A DNA stretch of 64,000 nucleotides. It comes from Nocardioides dokdonensis FR1436 (GTDB lineage: Bacteria; Actinomycetota; Actinomycetes; Propionibacteriales; Nocardioidaceae). The notes under the pieces are model-generated. The model had not been told where the DNA came from and made no database searches. It was given only the letters and a program-made list of their open reading frames with translations. Below are positions 25,468-33,478 of this stretch, piece after piece. The DNA is taken from contig NZ_CP015079.1 in NCBI RefSeq assembly GCF_001653335.1, forward strand, positions 1 to 64,000, given 5' to 3'. Position 1 is the first letter of the stretch. Each line of letters starts with the position of its first letter. The position numbers and the translations under genes were made by a program.

Positions 25468-26381
25468 GCGAGTGCTCCTTCCCTCTCCCCGTGCGCCGCT
25501 CGGTGCGCGTTGCGGGCCTGGAGGTCGAGGAAGCGCGGGAGCGGCTTGGCGACCGCCATCCGGCGCATCCACAGCAGCGTGGCCACGTAGGCAGTCAGCA
25601 AGACGGCGAGGATGACTTGGCCGAGCGGGCTGCCGTACGGCTCGATGTAGTCGCCGGTGAGGGCGAGCATGCCCAGGACGCCGAGGGTGATCACGGTGAC
25701 CGTGCGGGCGGTGGTGCGCGGCTTGGCCTGGTCGGCGGCGATCTGGCGGCGGGCGCGCACGTCGGCGGCGACGGTCTCCGCGAGCGCGTCCAGCGCCTTG
25801 GCCAGGCCGGCCTGCCCGCGCCCGCTGGCGGCGAGGATCAGCTGGCTGGCCACCACGTCGCCGGTGGAGTCGTTGAGGTCCTCGGCGAAGGCGCGCAGCA
25901 CGTCCTCGGTGGTGGCGGTATTGTTCCAGAGCCGGGAGACCATCAGGCCGACCTCGCGCTCGATGGGCGCCGGCACCGACTGCAGCGACTTGATGAGACC
26001 CGAGCGCAGCGACTGTCCGGCGGTGAGCTTGCCGGACAGTGACCGGGTCCACTCCTCGAGCGCCTCGAGCTTCTCGATGCTCGCGGCCGCTGGCGGGGGC
26101 GTAAGCAGCAGTGGGATGCCGACGATCGCGGCCGGGACGAGCACGATCGCGATCACCCAGCCGGTCAGCAACGCGACCAGGAGGCCGGCGACGGCGCCGC
26201 CGATGACCAGCATCCGGGTGCGCGGGTTGAGCCGGGCGAACCAGCCACCCGCCCGGCCGAACGGGGTGAGGGTCCGGGCGGGCCGCGGCGGCTTGGGGGG
26301 TGCGGGGATCAGGGCGTAGACCATGCCGATCAGGCCGATGACGATGAGCGCACCGAAGACGGCGGGCAGGAAGGCGGTCAT
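25464..26381 (-). CDS. TadB-like membrane platform protein
   Basis: 305 aa with hydrophobic segments near the N-terminus and at about 58-95, a cytoplasmic T2SSF domain (LEEWTRSLSGKLTAGQSLRS; ALAETVAADVRARRQIAADQ), and two C-terminal membrane helices. Typical TadB. ATGA overlaps join it to TadA upstream and TadC downstream. Confidence 0.88.
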   Translation of the reverse strand: MTAFLPAVFGALIVIGLIGMVYALIPAPPKPPRPARTLTPFGRAGGWFARLNPRTRMLVIGGAVAGLLVALLTGWVIAIVLVPAAIVGIPLLLTPPPAAASIEKLEALEEWTRSLSGKLTAGQSLRSGLIKSLQSVPAPIEREVGLMVSRLWNNTATTEDVLRAFAEDLNDSTGDVVASQLILAASGRGQAGLAKALDALAETVAADVRARRQIAADQAKPRTTARTVTVITLGVLGMLALTGDYIEPYGSPLGQVILAVLLTAYVATLLWMRRMAVAKPLPRFLDLQARNAHRAAHGEREGALA

Positions 26382-28078
26382 GATGTCGCCACCCCCGGGT
26401 TTGCCTGGGACTCGGCCTTGTACGCCTCGAGGTCGAACCCGTGGCGGGCGAGCTCCTGGGCGAGGAAGTTGTCGAGCTTCCCGGTGGCGACGGCCTGGCC
26501 GAGCTGGTTCGGGGCGAAGATCGGGGTGGTCGCATACCCGCGGGCCGCGTCGATGCTGGGCTGGACGACCAGGACCTCCTCGACCCAGCGGTGCTTGCGG
26601 AAGGTGCCGTCGCCGTTGGGGACGACCTCGGAGCGCAGGTACATCACGATGTCGATGGCGGCGGCGAGCTTGCTGATCGCGAGCTCGCGGGTGACCTGCG
26701 GGCCCTTCTCCATGGCGCAGGAGACGAGCTTCTCGATGGTGTGCTCAGCGCTGCGGGCGTGGGTGGTGCTGATCGAGCCCGGGCCGGACTCCATGGCCTT
26801 GAGCATGTTCCAGACCTCCGGACCGCGGACCTCGCCGACGATCTGGCGGGCGAGGTTGAACCGGAAGGAGTGGTGGATGGCCTCCTCGAGGCTGAACTCA
26901 CCGGCCTGGCGACCGTCGATGCCGACCTCGCCGGATCCGGGCCGGTGCTCCCAGGCGTGGACGATCTTGTGCCGGTCGACCAGCTCGTGCAGGTGCAGCT
27001 CGAACTCGGTCTCGAAGGTGCCGATCATCTCCCAGGGCGGGATGCACGAGCACAGGGCGCGGACCCAGGTGGTCTTGCCCGAGCCCTGGACGCCGGAGAC
27101 GACGATGCTCTTGCCGGCGCGGACGCAGGCGGCGAGGAAGTCGGCCAGGACCGCGCCGCACGCCTTGCGGTCGTAGACCATCTCGTCCATCGACACCTCG
27201 CGCATCCCGTGCCGGCGGATCACCACCGAGGTGTAGGCCATCACCCAGGAGCCGGCCGCGAGCCGGGCGCCGCCGGGCAGGCGCAGGTCCAGGTGCGGAC
27301 GCGCTTCGGTGAAGGGCCGGTTCTGCCGGGAGCCGAGGTCGGCGAGGAACTCGCGCAGCTCGTCCTCGGAGTCGGCGATCGGGGCGGCCTCGACCAGGGT
27401 GCCGTCGACGAGCTCCAGCCACACGGCGCACTCCGGGCCGCGGGCGATGACGATGATGTTCTCCACGTCCTCGCGCTCGACCAGCGGCTGCAGCCGGCCG
27501 AGACCGAACAGCGCGGCCTTGAGGGCGGCCTTGAGGGCGGCCTCCTGCTGGCGGCTCCACGGTGGCCGGCCGGTTGAGACGAGGGTCTCGGCCTCGGACT
27601 TGATGAACTCCTCGATGACGTCGAGGCCCATCTGTTCGCGGTCCTCGTCGGTGACCCGGCCGCCTTCCTTGTCGAGCCGGGCGGTCAGCCGGGAGGAGAT
27701 CTCGGCCCGGTACTGGGCGATGAGCTCCCAGTCCAGCTCGACCTCCCCCACGTCGGCGCCGTCGTAGTAGTTGGTGGCGGCGATCGCGTGAGGCTGGTCG
27801 TCGGAGCTGGCGACGAGTGGGCGCAGCGTGAAGTCCGAGCGGGTACGGCCCGGCTGCTGGTCCTCGCTGGTCCAGGAACCGGCGAAGATCGGCAGCGACG
27901 TCGGGTCGTGGTCCTCGCTGGTCGGCGCCGGCGGCGGGGGCGGCTGGTTCCCGTTGGTGCCGCGGCCGCGGGCGAACGGGGAGCGCGGGCTGCGGTCTGC
28001 GTGTCGCGCCGCGAGCCATTCGTCGGCGCGGAGCGGCTCGCGGTCCTGGGCTTCGGGCTGGTGTCCGTTGTTGCTCAT
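26378..28078 (-). CDS. TadA/CpaF-type secretion ATPase
   Basis: 566 aa. A long disordered N-terminus (Pro-rich to residue 55) is followed by a VirB11/CpaF hexameric ATPase. Motifs: an N-terminal domain with RPHLDLRLPGGARLA, Walker A GVQGSGKT (329-336), the Asp/His box region, Walker B region RQIVGEVRGPE (about 411-421), and STTHA (437-441). It energises Tad pilus assembly at the membrane with TadB and TadC. ATG 28078 overlaps the preceding stop. Confidence 0.92.
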   Translation of the reverse strand: MSNNGHQPEAQDREPLRADEWLAARHADRSPRSPFARGRGTNGNQPPPPPAPTSEDHDPTSLPIFAGSWTSEDQQPGRTRSDFTLRPLVASSDDQPHAIAATNYYDGADVGEVELDWELIAQYRAEISSRLTARLDKEGGRVTDEDREQMGLDVIEEFIKSEAETLVSTGRPPWSRQQEAALKAALKAALFGLGRLQPLVEREDVENIIVIARGPECAVWLELVDGTLVEAAPIADSEDELREFLADLGSRQNRPFTEARPHLDLRLPGGARLAAGSWVMAYTSVVIRRHGMREVSMDEMVYDRKACGAVLADFLAACVRAGKSIVVSGVQGSGKTTWVRALCSCIPPWEMIGTFETEFELHLHELVDRHKIVHAWEHRPGSGEVGIDGRQAGEFSLEEAIHHSFRFNLARQIVGEVRGPEVWNMLKAMESGPGSISTTHARSAEHTIEKLVSCAMEKGPQVTRELAISKLAAAIDIVMYLRSEVVPNGDGTFRKHRWVEEVLVVQPSIDAARGYATTPIFAPNQLGQAVATGKLDNFLAQELARHGFDLEAYKAESQANPGVATS

Positions 28079-28917
28079 GCTCGGCCTCCGATCGGGTGGG
28101 CGAGGGCGGCCTGGTTGGAGGTGAGGACGGAGTGGATCAGGGAGACTGCGGTGCGGTAGCTGCGCACCAGGTCGGAGGACTCGAACTTGCGCGGCTTGCG
28201 GGCGCCATGGGAGTAGACCTCCGCGGCCTCGGGATCCCAGCCCACCGATGCTGTGACGGAGATCTGGAGCGCCTTGGCGATGTGGCGCGGCGTGTAGGGA
28301 CGCACCCGCGGGACGCCCGTGGGCGTCGCCGGCCACCGGCGGTCCTCGTCGACGAGAAGGAGGCCCAGTCGCGAGAGGCCACCGACGGCGGCGAACTGGT
28401 CGCGCAGCATCTTGGCCCACGAGCGTGCTCCAGCCAGCGCGGGCAGCGAGCTGCGGGTGACCAGCAGGGTCAGGTCGGAGGCAGCGACGAGCGGCTGCGG
28501 CCACCCCGCGAGACCGAGCCGGCCGGCGTCGACGATGACGTCTTGGCCGTTGCGGTCCAGCGCGCGCAGCTGCTCGGCGAGCGGCTCCCACAGCGGCAGC
28601 AGGCTCGGGGCCTGCTCGTGGGCGCGAATGCCAGGCAGGAACCAGGGCGCGCGCTCGGCCGGGGGCTCGGGGTCCAGCAGCAGCGCCTCGCGAGGGAGGG
28701 CGGCGGCCAGTGTCCCCTCGCGCAGCGCGAGGGCGAGGTTGATCAGCCCGCCGGTGGGTTCCTGGGTGCCGCGGAAGTAGCCGGCGAAGACCGCGGAGGA
28801 ACCGGTCGGGTCGGCGTCGACCAGGAGCACAGGACGGTGCCAGTTGAGGGTGAGTCCCAGCGCGGTGGTGGAGACGCCGGGCGCACCGCTGGCCGAGGCG
28901 AGGACGATCAGCGCCAT
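28075..28917 (-). CDS. CpaE/TadZ-like MinD-family ATPase with atypical P-loop
   Basis: 280 aa MinD-type fold: VLASASGAPGVSTTALGL (P-loop position), PVLLVDADPTGSSAVFAGYF (Walker A'-like/switch I), VIVDAGRLG, and LLVTRSSLPALAGARSW. The P-loop has PGVSTT without the usual lysine, as in atypical TadZ proteins. TadZ/CpaE places the pilus apparatus in the cell. It precedes tadA in the operon, overlapping by four bases. Confidence 0.82.
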   Translation of the reverse strand: MALIVLASASGAPGVSTTALGLTLNWHRPVLLVDADPTGSSAVFAGYFRGTQEPTGGLINLALALREGTLAAALPREALLLDPEPPAERAPWFLPGIRAHEQAPSLLPLWEPLAEQLRALDRNGQDVIVDAGRLGLAGWPQPLVAASDLTLLVTRSSLPALAGARSWAKMLRDQFAAVGGLSRLGLLLVDEDRRWPATPTGVPRVRPYTPRHIAKALQISVTASVGWDPEAAEVYSHGARKPRKFESSDLVRSYRTAVSLIHSVLTSNQAALAHPIGGRA

Positions 28918-28920
28918 CGC

Positions 28921-29607
28921 TCAGCGCTCCCGAGTGTCCAGGACCAGTGCGACCCGCCCGGTTGCGGCGCGGGCGGCCAGGTCGGCGGCGTCGCCTTCGG
29001 GGACAGAGACGTCGACCACGGTCTCGCCGGTCTCCTGTACGCGGCTAACAGCAACGACGACTGCCTCGACCGTGACCGGATCCTCGTTGGTGACCTCGCC
29101 CTGGTCGCCGGGCGTGGTGACGATCCGGACGGCGTCACCGGCATAGAGCGGCTCGGACGGCATCTGCGCGGGGGTGAGGCTGATGCCCACCAAGGATTCC
29201 CCCTCCCCCGGCACCAGGCTGTCGGTGGTGGCCTCCTCGGTGAGCAGGGTGCCGGCCCACAGGTCGACGGCGGCGCGGCTGCCCTCGAGCTCGGCCTTCT
29301 GGCTCCCGGCGACCGGGCTCAGTGCCGGGTCGACGCTGACCCGCACCACTGAGAGGTCACCGGCCTCGATGGTCTCGCCGCGCTTGATGTCCTGGCTGAC
29401 CACGAGGACCTCTTGCGTGTCGTTGATGGAGGTGAAGGCGAACGCGGTGCCTAGCGCGCCCGCGGCGACAAGGGCCACACAGAGTGCGAACACCCATGGT
29501 CTGCGGCGCTGCTTGGGTCGTGGTCGTGGACTGTTGTTGAGTGTGGGCATGGGACGGCTGGTGGGGGTTGCCTCGCCTGACAGGCCTTGAGCGGTGTTCT
29601 GTGACAT
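28921..29607 (-). CDS. CpaB/RcpC-like SAF-domain protein, first gene of Tad operon
   Basis: 228 aa. A hydrophilic N-terminus and one membrane segment (VFALCVALVAAGALGTAFAF) precede a SAF domain (VLVVSQDIKRGETIEAGDLS; LWAGTLLTEEATTDSLVPGE), as in CpaB/RcpC of Tad systems. The ATG at 29607 is preferred. An earlier GTG at 29637 falls inside the 34-bp motif. It heads the roughly 11.6-kb operon running left to 17999. Confidence 0.85.
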   Translation of the reverse strand: MSQNTAQGLSGEATPTSRPMPTLNNSPRPRPKQRRRPWVFALCVALVAAGALGTAFAFTSINDTQEVLVVSQDIKRGETIEAGDLSVVRVSVDPALSPVAGSQKAELEGSRAAVDLWAGTLLTEEATTDSLVPGEGESLVGISLTPAQMPSEPLYAGDAVRIVTTPGDQGEVTNEDPVTVEAVVVAVSRVQETGETVVDVSVPEGDAADLAARAATGRVALVLDTRER

Positions 29608-29632
29608 GGATCCCGAGTCCTCTCGTGTCTCG

Positions 29633-29666
29633 ATCACCTACGTGTCAAGACGGGCCCGGAGCGATC
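29633..29666 (-). promoter_or_regulatory. ICE 34-bp motif copy, upstream of Tad operon
   Basis: Minus strand: GATCGC, 17 bases, ACGTAGGTGAT (two differences from consensus). It points at the SAF-domain gene, ending 25 bp before its ATG. A dyad-symmetric site lies 13 bp upstream of its left block. Confidence 0.75.
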
Positions 29667-29679
29667 AGCGCGAGCCCAA

Positions 29680-29713
29680 CTCGATAGTGACACACTAGTG
29701 CATTCCTATCGAG
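29680..29713. promoter_or_regulatory. Concentric dyad, probable operator at the Tad promoter
   Basis: CTCGATAG (29680-29687) and CTATCGAG (29706-29713) form an 8-bp inverted repeat whose centre coincides exactly with the palindrome CACTAGTG (29693-29700). Such nested symmetry suggests a dimeric repressor site. CACTAGTG recurs at 37585-37592, 25 bp upstream of another 34-bp motif copy (26 bp here). The double-XRE protein encoded at 29908-30372 is the obvious candidate binder; that is inference. Confidence 0.6.
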
Positions 29714-29720
29714 AGTCTCG

Positions 29721-29729
29721 TTATCCACA
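29721..29729 (+). promoter_or_regulatory. DnaA box TTATCCACA
   Basis: An exact TTATCCACA in the intergenic region between the SAF gene and the double-XRE gene, 8 bp from the dyad. It forms an inverted pair with the box at 29880-29888. Confidence 0.6.
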
Positions 29730-29879
29730 GGTGACCGCTTCCGAGATGCCATCGCCCAGTCCTGACCGGAGGGTCGCGCGGCTCAATCCCCCCGATGGGA
29801 CCGAGCATCAACGCCTCCAAACGATCCGGAGTCCATGGGACCACAAAATCGTCCGGGTCTCCCGGAACAAATTCTCACC

Positions 29880-29888
29880 TGTGGATAA
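29880..29888 (-). promoter_or_regulatory. DnaA box TTATCCACA (minus orientation)
   Basis: An exact complement of TTATCCACA, 150 bp from the opposite-facing box at 29721-29729 and 19 bp beyond the stop of the double-XRE gene. The bases between the two boxes contain no gene and only modest A+T enrichment. Confidence 0.55.
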
Positions 29889-29907
29889 GGGTCAAACCCG
29901 CCTGCGC

Positions 29908-30372
29908 CTACGAACTCGGTCGGGCCGAGGCTGTTCCGCTGCGCCGGCGTTGCCGTTGCGCCTCATGGAATGCTGCGACAACCAGTTCGACGGACTCCCC
30001 GAGTGCGCGGGTTAGCGCTTCGAGCGACTGTGGTGCAGGGAGTCGGGTCCAGCGCCCTTGCTCCCAGGCGTAATAGGTCGGCACAGCCACGTTCACGGAC
30101 GTGGCGAGTTCGGGAACGGTGAGCCCTGCCTGCAGGCGCAGCGCTCGGAGATCGGGGACATCACCTTCGAGGTGAATTAGCCGCAGCGCCGGGATGTCGA
30201 GGGCATTGGCGAGTCTGACCAGGAAGTCGGGGCGCGGAGATGACGTGCCCAACTCCCAGCGAGAGATGCGCTCACCCCCGGCCGCTCCCACCAGACGCGC
30301 CAACTCATGCTGAGTCAACCCCGCTTCCTCGCGAGCAGCCCTCAACGCGTTGGGATCGATTCCGGAGGCCAT
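29908..30372 (-). CDS. Double-XRE helix-turn-helix regulator
   Basis: 154 aa containing two XRE-type HTH domains: LRAAREEAGLTQHELARLVG with ISRWELGTSSPRPDF (about 9-65), and LRLQAGLTVPELATSVNVAV with YYAWEQGRW (about 75-130). The tail is Arg/Ser-rich. This is the kind of repressor that controls ICE lysogeny-like states. It lies between the minus-strand Tad operon and the plus-strand accessory region. No strong ribosome-binding site precedes ATG 30372. Targets are unknown; the nearby dyad at 29680-29713 is a candidate. Confidence 0.82.
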   Translation of the reverse strand: MASGIDPNALRAAREEAGLTQHELARLVGAAGGERISRWELGTSSPRPDFLVRLANALDIPALRLIHLEGDVPDLRALRLQAGLTVPELATSVNVAVPTYYAWEQGRWTRLPAPQSLEALTRALGESVELVVAAFHEAQRQRRRSGTASARPSS

Positions 30373-30619
30373 CGCCGACGAACACTAGCGGTGCCGATCC
30401 TCTGCGGGACAGGTCAGTCTGGGCTGCCCCGGACCGACGACCTGGGACCGCGGAGCCCGTCCGTCTCACTCAGCGATGGCGCCGCTCGCGACGCGGACAC
30501 TCCTCGCCGCATGGCCAATGACCTTGGGCCCGACATCGCGCCCAGCCTCGGTGTCATACAGGGCCGTGAGTTCTCCCGCGCTATGGCCGTCGGATTCCCC
30601 TCGTGTCGCAGATCGGGCT

Positions 30620-30653
30620 GATCGCTTACCAACCTCCTTCGCACCTAGGTGAC
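30620..30653 (+). promoter_or_regulatory. ICE 34-bp motif copy, upstream of gene 30672
   Basis: GATCGC, 17 bases, ACCTAGGTGAC (one difference from consensus). It ends 18 bp before the ATG at 30672, with GCGAGGTGG as ribosome-binding site between. The right block here extends to the palindrome CACCTAGGTG. Confidence 0.75.
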
Positions 30654-30671
30654 CAGAAAGCGAGGTGGACC

Positions 30672-31016
30672 ATGAGCACTTCCCGAGCCGAGAACCCGGT
30701 CCCCGGTGTCGTCACCTTCACCGCCCGCGGAGACGCCGCCCTCGATCGTCTGACCGACGCCCTGGTGGCCGAGTGCGACGGCTCCCCAGGGGGCATCGCC
30801 GACATCCTCGAGCGGGTCCTGGATGCCGACGTCGAGGACCTAGTCGAATGCCTCAGCGAGACGACCGAGCCGCACGCCGATCGACCTGGCCGCGGCGTCG
30901 ACGAGGTCGATTCCGCAGGCGAGAGCCTCGACGATGCCGCCCGCCGTCGACTCGGAGCGCGCACGCCAGGCGCTGCCAGCACGCCTGGAACACGCAGCTT
31001 TAACGTGGGGCGGTGA
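30672..31016 (+). CDS. Hypothetical ICE protein, 114 aa
   Basis: A soluble protein with ALDRLTDALVAECDG and ADILERVLDADVEDLVECL (helical), followed by a Glu/Asp- then Arg/Gly-rich tail. No domain recognised. It is directly downstream of a motif copy and ahead of the AAA ATPase gene, but that gene has its own upstream signals. Confidence 0.7.
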   Translation: MSTSRAENPVPGVVTFTARGDAALDRLTDALVAECDGSPGGIADILERVLDADVEDLVECLSETTEPHADRPGRGVDEVDSAGESLDDAARRRLGARTPGAASTPGTRSFNVGR

Positions 31017-31039
31017 TCCCGATCGACGGCATACACTTC

Positions 31040-31062
31040 GTTACACAAGCCCGCTGTGTAAC
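31040..31062. promoter_or_regulatory. Inverted repeat upstream of the AAA ATPase
   Basis: GTTACACA-N7-TGTGTAAC, a perfect 8-bp dyad, lies 21 bp before the ATPase start at 31084. TGTATAGG follows it and overlaps the likely -10 region. This is a classic arrangement for a repressor operator. The A+T-rich composition here contrasts with the surrounding sequence. Confidence 0.6.
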
Positions 31063-31083
31063 AGAATGTATAGGAGACCTCTG

Positions 31084-32373
31084 ATGCTGCCCAACCCCTA
31101 CGCCCCGGGCGAACTGCCGCGGGTCCTGGCCGGGAGGGAACAACAGCAAGACAGGATCAGAGGCTACCTGAGCCGGATCGGCACCTACGGCGAGATGGGC
31201 GGCCCGCTCTTGGTGTTCCTGGGCCCGCGCGGGGTTGGGAAGACGTCCCTGCTGCGCGAGGCGCAGCGTGACGCCGAGGAGCACGGGTTCATCACCGCAT
31301 GGGTGGCATGCCGGCGCAACGCGCCGTTCCTTCCCGACCTGGTCAGTCGCGTCGGAAAGGCCGTCGAATCCGCGGACATCCTCCCCCGAGCCGAGAAGGG
31401 CACCTGGAAGCTTCGCCTGGAGAACATCGGCCTGGAGTTCGGGCTGCCGAGCGTGGTGAAGGTGAGCGCGATGGCGGCCGCCGACCGCTCCGAGGCTGAG
31501 GCACCTCCACGAGGGGCCCAGATCTCGGCGATGGAGGACCTCCTGCACGAGACCAGCTCCCAGATCCGTGCACGCGGTGGCGCTGGACTCGTGGTCTTCG
31601 TCGACGAGCTGCACGCGGCCACCCGCGATGACCTCGCGGTCCTGCTCAACGCGATGCAGAACTTGGCTGGACGGCGCGAGGACAACCCCCTCGCCATCAT
31701 CGGCGCCGGCCTGCCCTCGACACCGGGAGTCCTGGTCAACGCTGCCACCTTCGGGGAGCGCAGCACCTTCCTCACGCTTCCCCGACTCGAGCCGGCCGCA
31801 GCGGCCGCCGCCGTGGCCGAGCCGGCCGCAGAGCTAGGCGTGACCTGGACGCCCGCCTCGCTGCAGACGGTAGCGGCCGAGGCCCAAGGATTCCCGTACC
31901 TGCTGCAGGTCCTCGCGCACGCGACGTGGGAGGTGGCCAAGCCCTCAGGAACCGGTGACGTGCTCGACGTCGACCAGGTGCGGTCCGGCCTGCCGCTGGC
32001 CGATGATCAGCTGAGCTCCATGTACGCCGCCCGGTGGGCGGCCGCGACCGAACTGGAGAAGCAGATCATGTCCGTGATGGCGCAGGCCGGCACTCCAACG
32101 GTGACGCGGGCAGAGATCGCCGCGGCGCTCGGCCGGCCCACGCAGGCTCTGGGTGTTCCGCGTGAGCGCCTGATCGACAAGGGCATCATCGAGCCCGCCA
32201 GTCGCGGCGAGGTCCGGTTCACGATGCCTGGCTTCGACCGCTACATCCGCGAGACCCTGGCCACCGGAGCACCCTCGCCCGCCGACCCGGCACCCGGCAG
32301 TCTCGGTGCCGGCCGCCGCCCGCGTGAACTCCCGCCCGCCTCCGAGGGCGGCCCCGACGCGCCGCGGCGTTAG
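31084..32373 (+). CDS. AAA ATPase with C-terminal winged-helix-like domain
   Basis: 429 aa, STAND/archaeal-ATPase-like. Walker A is GPRGVGKTS in VFLGPRGVGKTSLLREAQRD; Walker B is LVVFVDELHA. A sensor-type region (NPLAIIGAGLPSTPGVLVN) follows, and then a C-terminal winged helix (TRAEIAAALGRPTQALGVPR, ERLIDKGIIEPASRG). ATP-binding proteins of this class occur in ICEs and phages as regulators or defence factors; I cannot tell which. ATG 31084 follows TAGGAG. A dyad operator just upstream suggests it is repressed. Confidence 0.8.
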   Translation: MLPNPYAPGELPRVLAGREQQQDRIRGYLSRIGTYGEMGGPLLVFLGPRGVGKTSLLREAQRDAEEHGFITAWVACRRNAPFLPDLVSRVGKAVESADILPRAEKGTWKLRLENIGLEFGLPSVVKVSAMAAADRSEAEAPPRGAQISAMEDLLHETSSQIRARGGAGLVVFVDELHAATRDDLAVLLNAMQNLAGRREDNPLAIIGAGLPSTPGVLVNAATFGERSTFLTLPRLEPAAAAAAVAEPAAELGVTWTPASLQTVAAEAQGFPYLLQVLAHATWEVAKPSGTGDVLDVDQVRSGLPLADDQLSSMYAARWAAATELEKQIMSVMAQAGTPTVTRAEIAAALGRPTQALGVPRERLIDKGIIEPASRGEVRFTMPGFDRYIRETLATGAPSPADPAPGSLGAGRRPRELPPASEGGPDAPRR

Positions 32374-32630
32374 AGCTCACGGCAAGCCTGCCGACGTAGG
32401 ACCGCCTCGAGCTCGTCGACGTCGCCGAGTGGCATCGGGGACGCGACGTGGGCGGAGGTCGTCGAGCAGCTCGTCGACGTCGCCGTCCTCCAGCTGCGGT
32501 GCGCTGTAGGCGTTCCACTTCCCCACCGCGTCGGCGAGTCGGCGGTAGGCCTCGACGTCGGCCGCAGCGTTGACCAAGCGGCCACCGCCAGTGCCACTCG
32601 CCTTGCGATCAAGGCGGCCTGGTCGTCCAT
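32370..32630 (-). pseudogene. Small gene with two compensating frameshifts
   Basis: On the minus strand from ATG 32630: MDDQAALIARRVALAVA. The sense then moves to another frame, LVNAAADVEAYRRLADAVGK then LEDGDVDELLDDL, and returns to the first frame for ASPMPLGDVDELEAVLRRQA and a stop at 32370-32372. Both joins are needed to give a coherent helical protein of about 85 aa. The minus stop TAA overlaps the plus-strand ATPase stop. It is either a decayed gene or contains two sequence errors. Confidence 0.5.
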
Positions 32631-32675
32631 GGCCGCTCAGTCTCCCGCTGGAGACCCCGGAGGGAACCCCTGCGG

Positions 32676-32684
32676 TTATCCACA
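32676..32684 (+). promoter_or_regulatory. DnaA box TTATCCACA
   Basis: An exact match followed by GCCCGCCG, 82 bp upstream of the next gene start. The sequence TTATCCACAGCCCGCCG is repeated at the box at 37690, so the two intergenic regions share more than the nine-base box. Confidence 0.6.
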
Positions 32685-32765
32685 GCCCGCCGCCGGCGGC
32701 CGAGCGTACGCCGGCGAGATCCGCGAGACTCAGGCCAGCGAGACCGCTCGGCAGGAAGGACAACC

Positions 32766-33176
32766 TTGGTGGACGACAACGACCAGCTCGAGGCGAGCGG
32801 GCACGCGACGGCGGCACGCCGACACGTCTACGGCTTCAACCGCGCCACGATGTGGGCGCGCGACCAGATCCCGGCCGAGACCTCCGACGAGCTCGCGGAG
32901 TTCGCCGACCTCGCGGCCGCGCTGCCCCAGGCGTTCTCGCAGCTGTCGAGCACGCTCGAGCAGGCATTGGCCGACCAGGTGCTCAGCATGGACGCGATGA
33001 CCGACGAATCCGACCCCGCCATGGCGATCGGCGTCGCGCGTCTCCACCTGGAGGAGGCCCGCGGACTCGCGGTCGACCTCCACAAGCACCTGAACGCCGC
33101 CCGCAACGCCACGGCGCACATCATCAGCGAGGGCGTCGACGACGGGCAGGAGTCGATGCCCTGGGACCAACCCTGA
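32766..33176 (+). CDS. Hypothetical helical ICE protein, 136 aa
   Basis: It starts at TTG 32766 or GTG 32769 after AGGAAGGA. It contains YGFNRATMWARDQIPAETSD, ALPQAFSQLSSTLEQALADQ and ARLHLEEARGLAVDLHKHLN, consistent with a helical bundle. No known family. It is the first plus-strand gene after the DnaA box at 32676 and has no 34-bp motif directly upstream. Confidence 0.7.
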   Translation: MVDDNDQLEASGHATAARRHVYGFNRATMWARDQIPAETSDELAEFADLAAALPQAFSQLSSTLEQALADQVLSMDAMTDESDPAMAIGVARLHLEEARGLAVDLHKHLNAARNATAHIISEGVDDGQESMPWDQP

Positions 33177-33242
33177 CCTGGTGGTCCCCGGCCCTCGGTG
33201 ACCCGCGGCGCCTGAGGCCCGCGAGATTTCTTCGCGCTCGGT

Positions 33243-33276
33243 GATCGCCCGAGCGGGTCGACCTTCCTTTGGTGAC
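33243..33276 (+). promoter_or_regulatory. ICE 34-bp motif copy, upstream of 33311-36127 unit
   Basis: GATCGC, 17 bases, CCTTTGGTGAC. The left block is exact and the right block keeps GGTGAC but differs in the first part, making this the most divergent copy. It lies 34 bp before the GTG at 33311, toward the five-gene unit with the DnaA-domain protein. Confidence 0.65.
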
Positions 33277-33310
33277 TGAGACATAACCCCGGTCAACCAA
33301 GGAGCTGCCC

Positions 33311-33478
33311 GTGAGCACGCCCACCGATTCTCCCTCCGCCGCGGCCGACCGTGACCCGGTTCAGGAGGCCGGCGACCACCTCGAGCGGGCACTGGCGGCT
33401 CTCGACCGCCTTCGCGAGGTCCTGCCCCCGTCGAGCATTACGCCCCCGTCCGACACGGGAGGCGGCGAGCCGGCATGA
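33311..33478 (+). CDS. Small ICE protein, 55 aa
   Basis: GTG start at 33311 with AAGGAGCTG just upstream; the stop overlaps the next ATG (ATGA). One amphipathic helix (DHLERALAALDRLREVL) is flanked by Ser/Pro-rich ends. It is likely a small partner of the downstream coiled-coil protein; no family recognised. Confidence 0.65.
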   Translation: MSTPTDSPSAAADRDPVQEAGDHLERALAALDRLREVLPPSSITPPSDTGGGEPA

